A DNA stretch of 64,000 nucleotides from Gracilariopsis chorda (taxonomy: Eukaryota; Rhodophyta; Florideophyceae; Gracilariales; Gracilariaceae). The notes under the pieces were generated by a model, which saw only the letters and a list, made by a program, of their open reading frames with translations, was not told the DNA's origin and searched no databases. A program made the position numbers and the translations under genes. Every line of letters begins with the position of its first letter. Positions within the stretch are counted from its first letter, which is position 1. Where the stretch lies: NCBI GenBank assembly GCA_003194525.1, contig NBIV01000013.1, forward strand, positions 372,001 to 436,000. The letters run 5' to 3'. Positions 61,914 to 64,000 of the stretch are shown here, in pieces.

Positions 61914-62199
61914 TCATATAACTGTAAAGTGGAACAAAAAGGATGCTGAGAGGAAAAAGATCAGAGAATACCCCCGTGAGACAAAATAGACAGCGTACGC
62001 AGCAATTATAGCGTCCGAAAGGGGAAAAAACCATATAACAAGAGACCAATGGTCGTGCTTACAAAGGCAATAGACCCGAAAACCAAGCGACAAAATAGTA
62101 AGAACAACCAATGAAACAACCCAATTCTGGCGCGCAGATCTGTCCTGCAACATGCTACACAAAATATACATTAAAATGTAAGGACCCACGGTCTGTGTA
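61914..62199 (-). CDS. Possible terminal exon of a multi-pass membrane protein
   Basis: About 90 residues with three or more hydrophobic helices (WVVSLVVLTILSLGFRVYCL, SLVIWFFPLSDAIIAAYAVY, YSLIFFLSASFLFHF), preceded by a good acceptor (TGTTTCAG). No upstream exon was found and the first Met would be internal. No family recognised; the C terminus lies 50 bp from the solo LTR. Confidence 0.3.
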
Positions 62200-62975
62200 C
62201 TGAAACAGATGTTTTGAATGGTACCGAGGGGGTAATCGTACTGACACCAGGCGTTGTTACTCTCCAGAAGGCTTTCTTAACCTACGGAGGCAGTTGGAAC
62301 CAGTATGGACACCCTACGTACGGTGCAAACCTCAGTTGAATTTACTTGGTGCTGCCAACAGCCAGATCAGCCTCATCTAAGTAAAGTCTACAGTAATTAA
62401 CTAAAATAATTAACTAAAGTATTGCAAACCTGCAGAGATCTATACACGTGAAAACCTTACTCTTGGGGTCTATAGGTGCCACTTTGCCAAGGTGTATATC
62501 CATAATATGATACAATACCCGTACACGCGCGCCACGCTTTTTGCTTGCACGAGGCTACTCATAAACTAACCTGCCAGGTAAAAGTTCGTTCGGAATCGAC
62601 CAAATTTCAACCAAAAGAGTCGGGAAAATCAGAACCTGAGAAAAAGTGACCCGATGCGTTGGTACATCATATGATAAGGATCTTCATTAATACAAACGCC
62701 AGGCGTTGCTCCACATCGACAATGGCGAAAACTGTCTTCTCGATATCCGCGTAAGGAAATAACACGAACGCAAACTACCACAAAATACCGCCTCGCTCCC
62801 ATTTCTCCTTAATAGCCGAAAATTGAGTCCTAGGTACGACCCCATTGTCCAAAACATCACATGACACTTTGCTTTCGTTTTTCGCTTCACGTCAAAAACT
62901 TACCACGCTTAATTTCGTTTCGTATACAGAAACTATCTCCTTGGCAGTCGTTTTCACTTCCTTTCCCATTTTATT

Positions 62976-63786
62976 ATGCCTCTCTCACCGTCGTATAGCA
63001 ACCTTTCTCTCTCGCATTGGTCCTTTAATCCATCGAAAACTAACGTTCCCTCCATCGTCACTGCTCCGTTCTATCAACCAACTGTCCTCCATGACCATCT
63101 TCCTAACGAAACTTCTACTACCACTCTGCAGGCAGGCCCGAGCCAACCATCTCAATTTTCATTCAAATATGGTTCACTGCGAACCGAAGACCCCCGCTTC
63201 TTTCTTCTAAAGCTCTCTAACCCCCAGTAGCATGCAATTTTTGCCACAGTATCTCAGGGCACACGCAGAAGTCTCCCTAGTACCGCATGTAAAGACGAAC
63301 CCGAAGGTGACGTCCTCCACCTCCATGATATCTAACCTAACGCACCCCTGGGAGGATCTACAGATCATGCAAAATAGCTGGATATCCTTCTAAACACGAA
63401 CATTACAAATATTCTCAAAATATCCACAGACGAACCTCACAGTCTGAACTCGCTAATGCAATCCATCCTTATCGTGGATTCTTCTCTCCGTCCCGCATCA
63501 GTCCCTGAAACCCCCTCTGAAGCCGCCGCCATTGCCATTACTTAGCATTTTATCGTCTTCCGCAAATTCATGCCATCGTTTTCTCCTCAAGATCTTGCAG
63601 CCCAACGGCAACCACAGCTATCTACCAATCAAACCCTATCTCAACTTCTTGAATCTGCCTCGCCAGCGCCTTCGCGGCAAAATAATGCGGGTGGCGAATG
63701 TAGAGCAATGCATATGCACATACGCTCTCGGCGAGGTGGATCATGTACGATTCAGTACCGACGTGGCATCCGTTTAACTCAGGTAT
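62976..63786 (+). CDS. Possible 5' exons of a gene running off the window
   Basis: A plus-strand frame from ATG 62976 (MPLSPSYSNLSLSHWSFNPS) encodes 84 Ser/Pro/Thr-rich residues. Further on, 63570-63782 reads MPSFSPQDLAAQRQPQLSTN... to RRGIRLTQ, followed by CAGGTATGAG, a plausible splice donor. Between them the frames do not join simply. Composition suggests a regulatory protein N terminus; the rest would lie beyond 64000. Weak. Confidence 0.25.
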
Positions 63787-64000
63787 GAGTGGGCCCTTGG
63801 AAATTATGTGTGAAATTCGATATGAATTTTATTTGGTATTTTTTGGAACCTTCGTGGGTGACTTCCATGATATCTAAAACCGATGGACGCGTGGTAAGCG
63901 TGTGGATATTATTCATAGCTGGCATGATGCACACGTGTATTGTTGCAGTGTGGCCGGCCATGCCACTCAGTGACAAAAATATGTGGCCCTCAAGTGTGGC

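Noticed and set aside
1-64000. CRISPR arrays, bacterial operons or Shine-Dalgarno sites
   Set aside because: None seen; introns, eukaryote-only families and a Pol III tRNA show this is nuclear eukaryotic DNA.

Overview
This is eukaryotic nuclear DNA, most likely from a red alga with compact, intron-poor genes; the species is not proven by the sequence. The reasons are: a plastid-type ClpS and a RuBisCO-LSMT-like SET methyltransferase, both with probable transit peptides; mostly single-exon genes beside a few genes with short GT-AG introns (58-120 bp); eukaryote-only families (UFL1, TMEM208/SND2, ATP11/ATPAF1, PTPA, carnosine N-methyltransferase); a membrane-anchored sulfotransferase and an FkbM methyltransferase of the kind that modify sulfated polysaccharides; and a tRNA-Lys gene with an extra segment in its D-loop, a trait known from red algae such as Cyanidioschyzon.

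Layout. 1-1755: an LTR fragment inserted in a decayed piggyBac-like transposase. 2167-15000: DnaJ, SET methyltransferase, a LINE fragment, an anchored aspartyl protease, PTPA, carnosine N-methyltransferase, an NTF2-like protein and ClpS. 14885-18293 shows no convincing gene. 18294-20354: a divergent pair of two-exon genes (CCHC zinc knuckle; secreted Kunitz inhibitor). 21938-30564: UFL1, an AT-hook/DnaJ-zinc-finger protein, three-exon ATPAF1 and an unknown gene. 31474-39384: sulfotransferase, TMEM208, an unknown membrane protein, an EEP nuclease and a stand-alone REV1-type BRCT protein. 40562-44249: QueC, tRNA-Lys and FkbM.

46375-60362 is a three-level nest. A PIF/Harbinger-like DNA transposon (22-bp TIRs, 3-bp TSD ACT, a DUF6818-like gene and a transposase, both decayed) was invaded by a Ty3/gypsy chromovirus on the minus strand (49424-60180, TSD GCGAC). 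That element was itself invaded by a diverged, inverted solo LTR of the same LTR family (51501-52402), which separates integrase from chromodomain. A further solo LTR lies at 61022-61863. The last 2 kb holds two weak candidate genes.

The most unusual signal is that the whole LTR family, both LTRs and coding interior, is packed with short perfect hairpins (4-6 bp stems, 1-5 nt loops). Several sit at matching LTR positions in diverged copies with both stem arms changed together. The window also holds a QueC-type preQ0 synthase, normally bacterial or archaeal, and several 9-11 bp words that recur in intergenic DNA.
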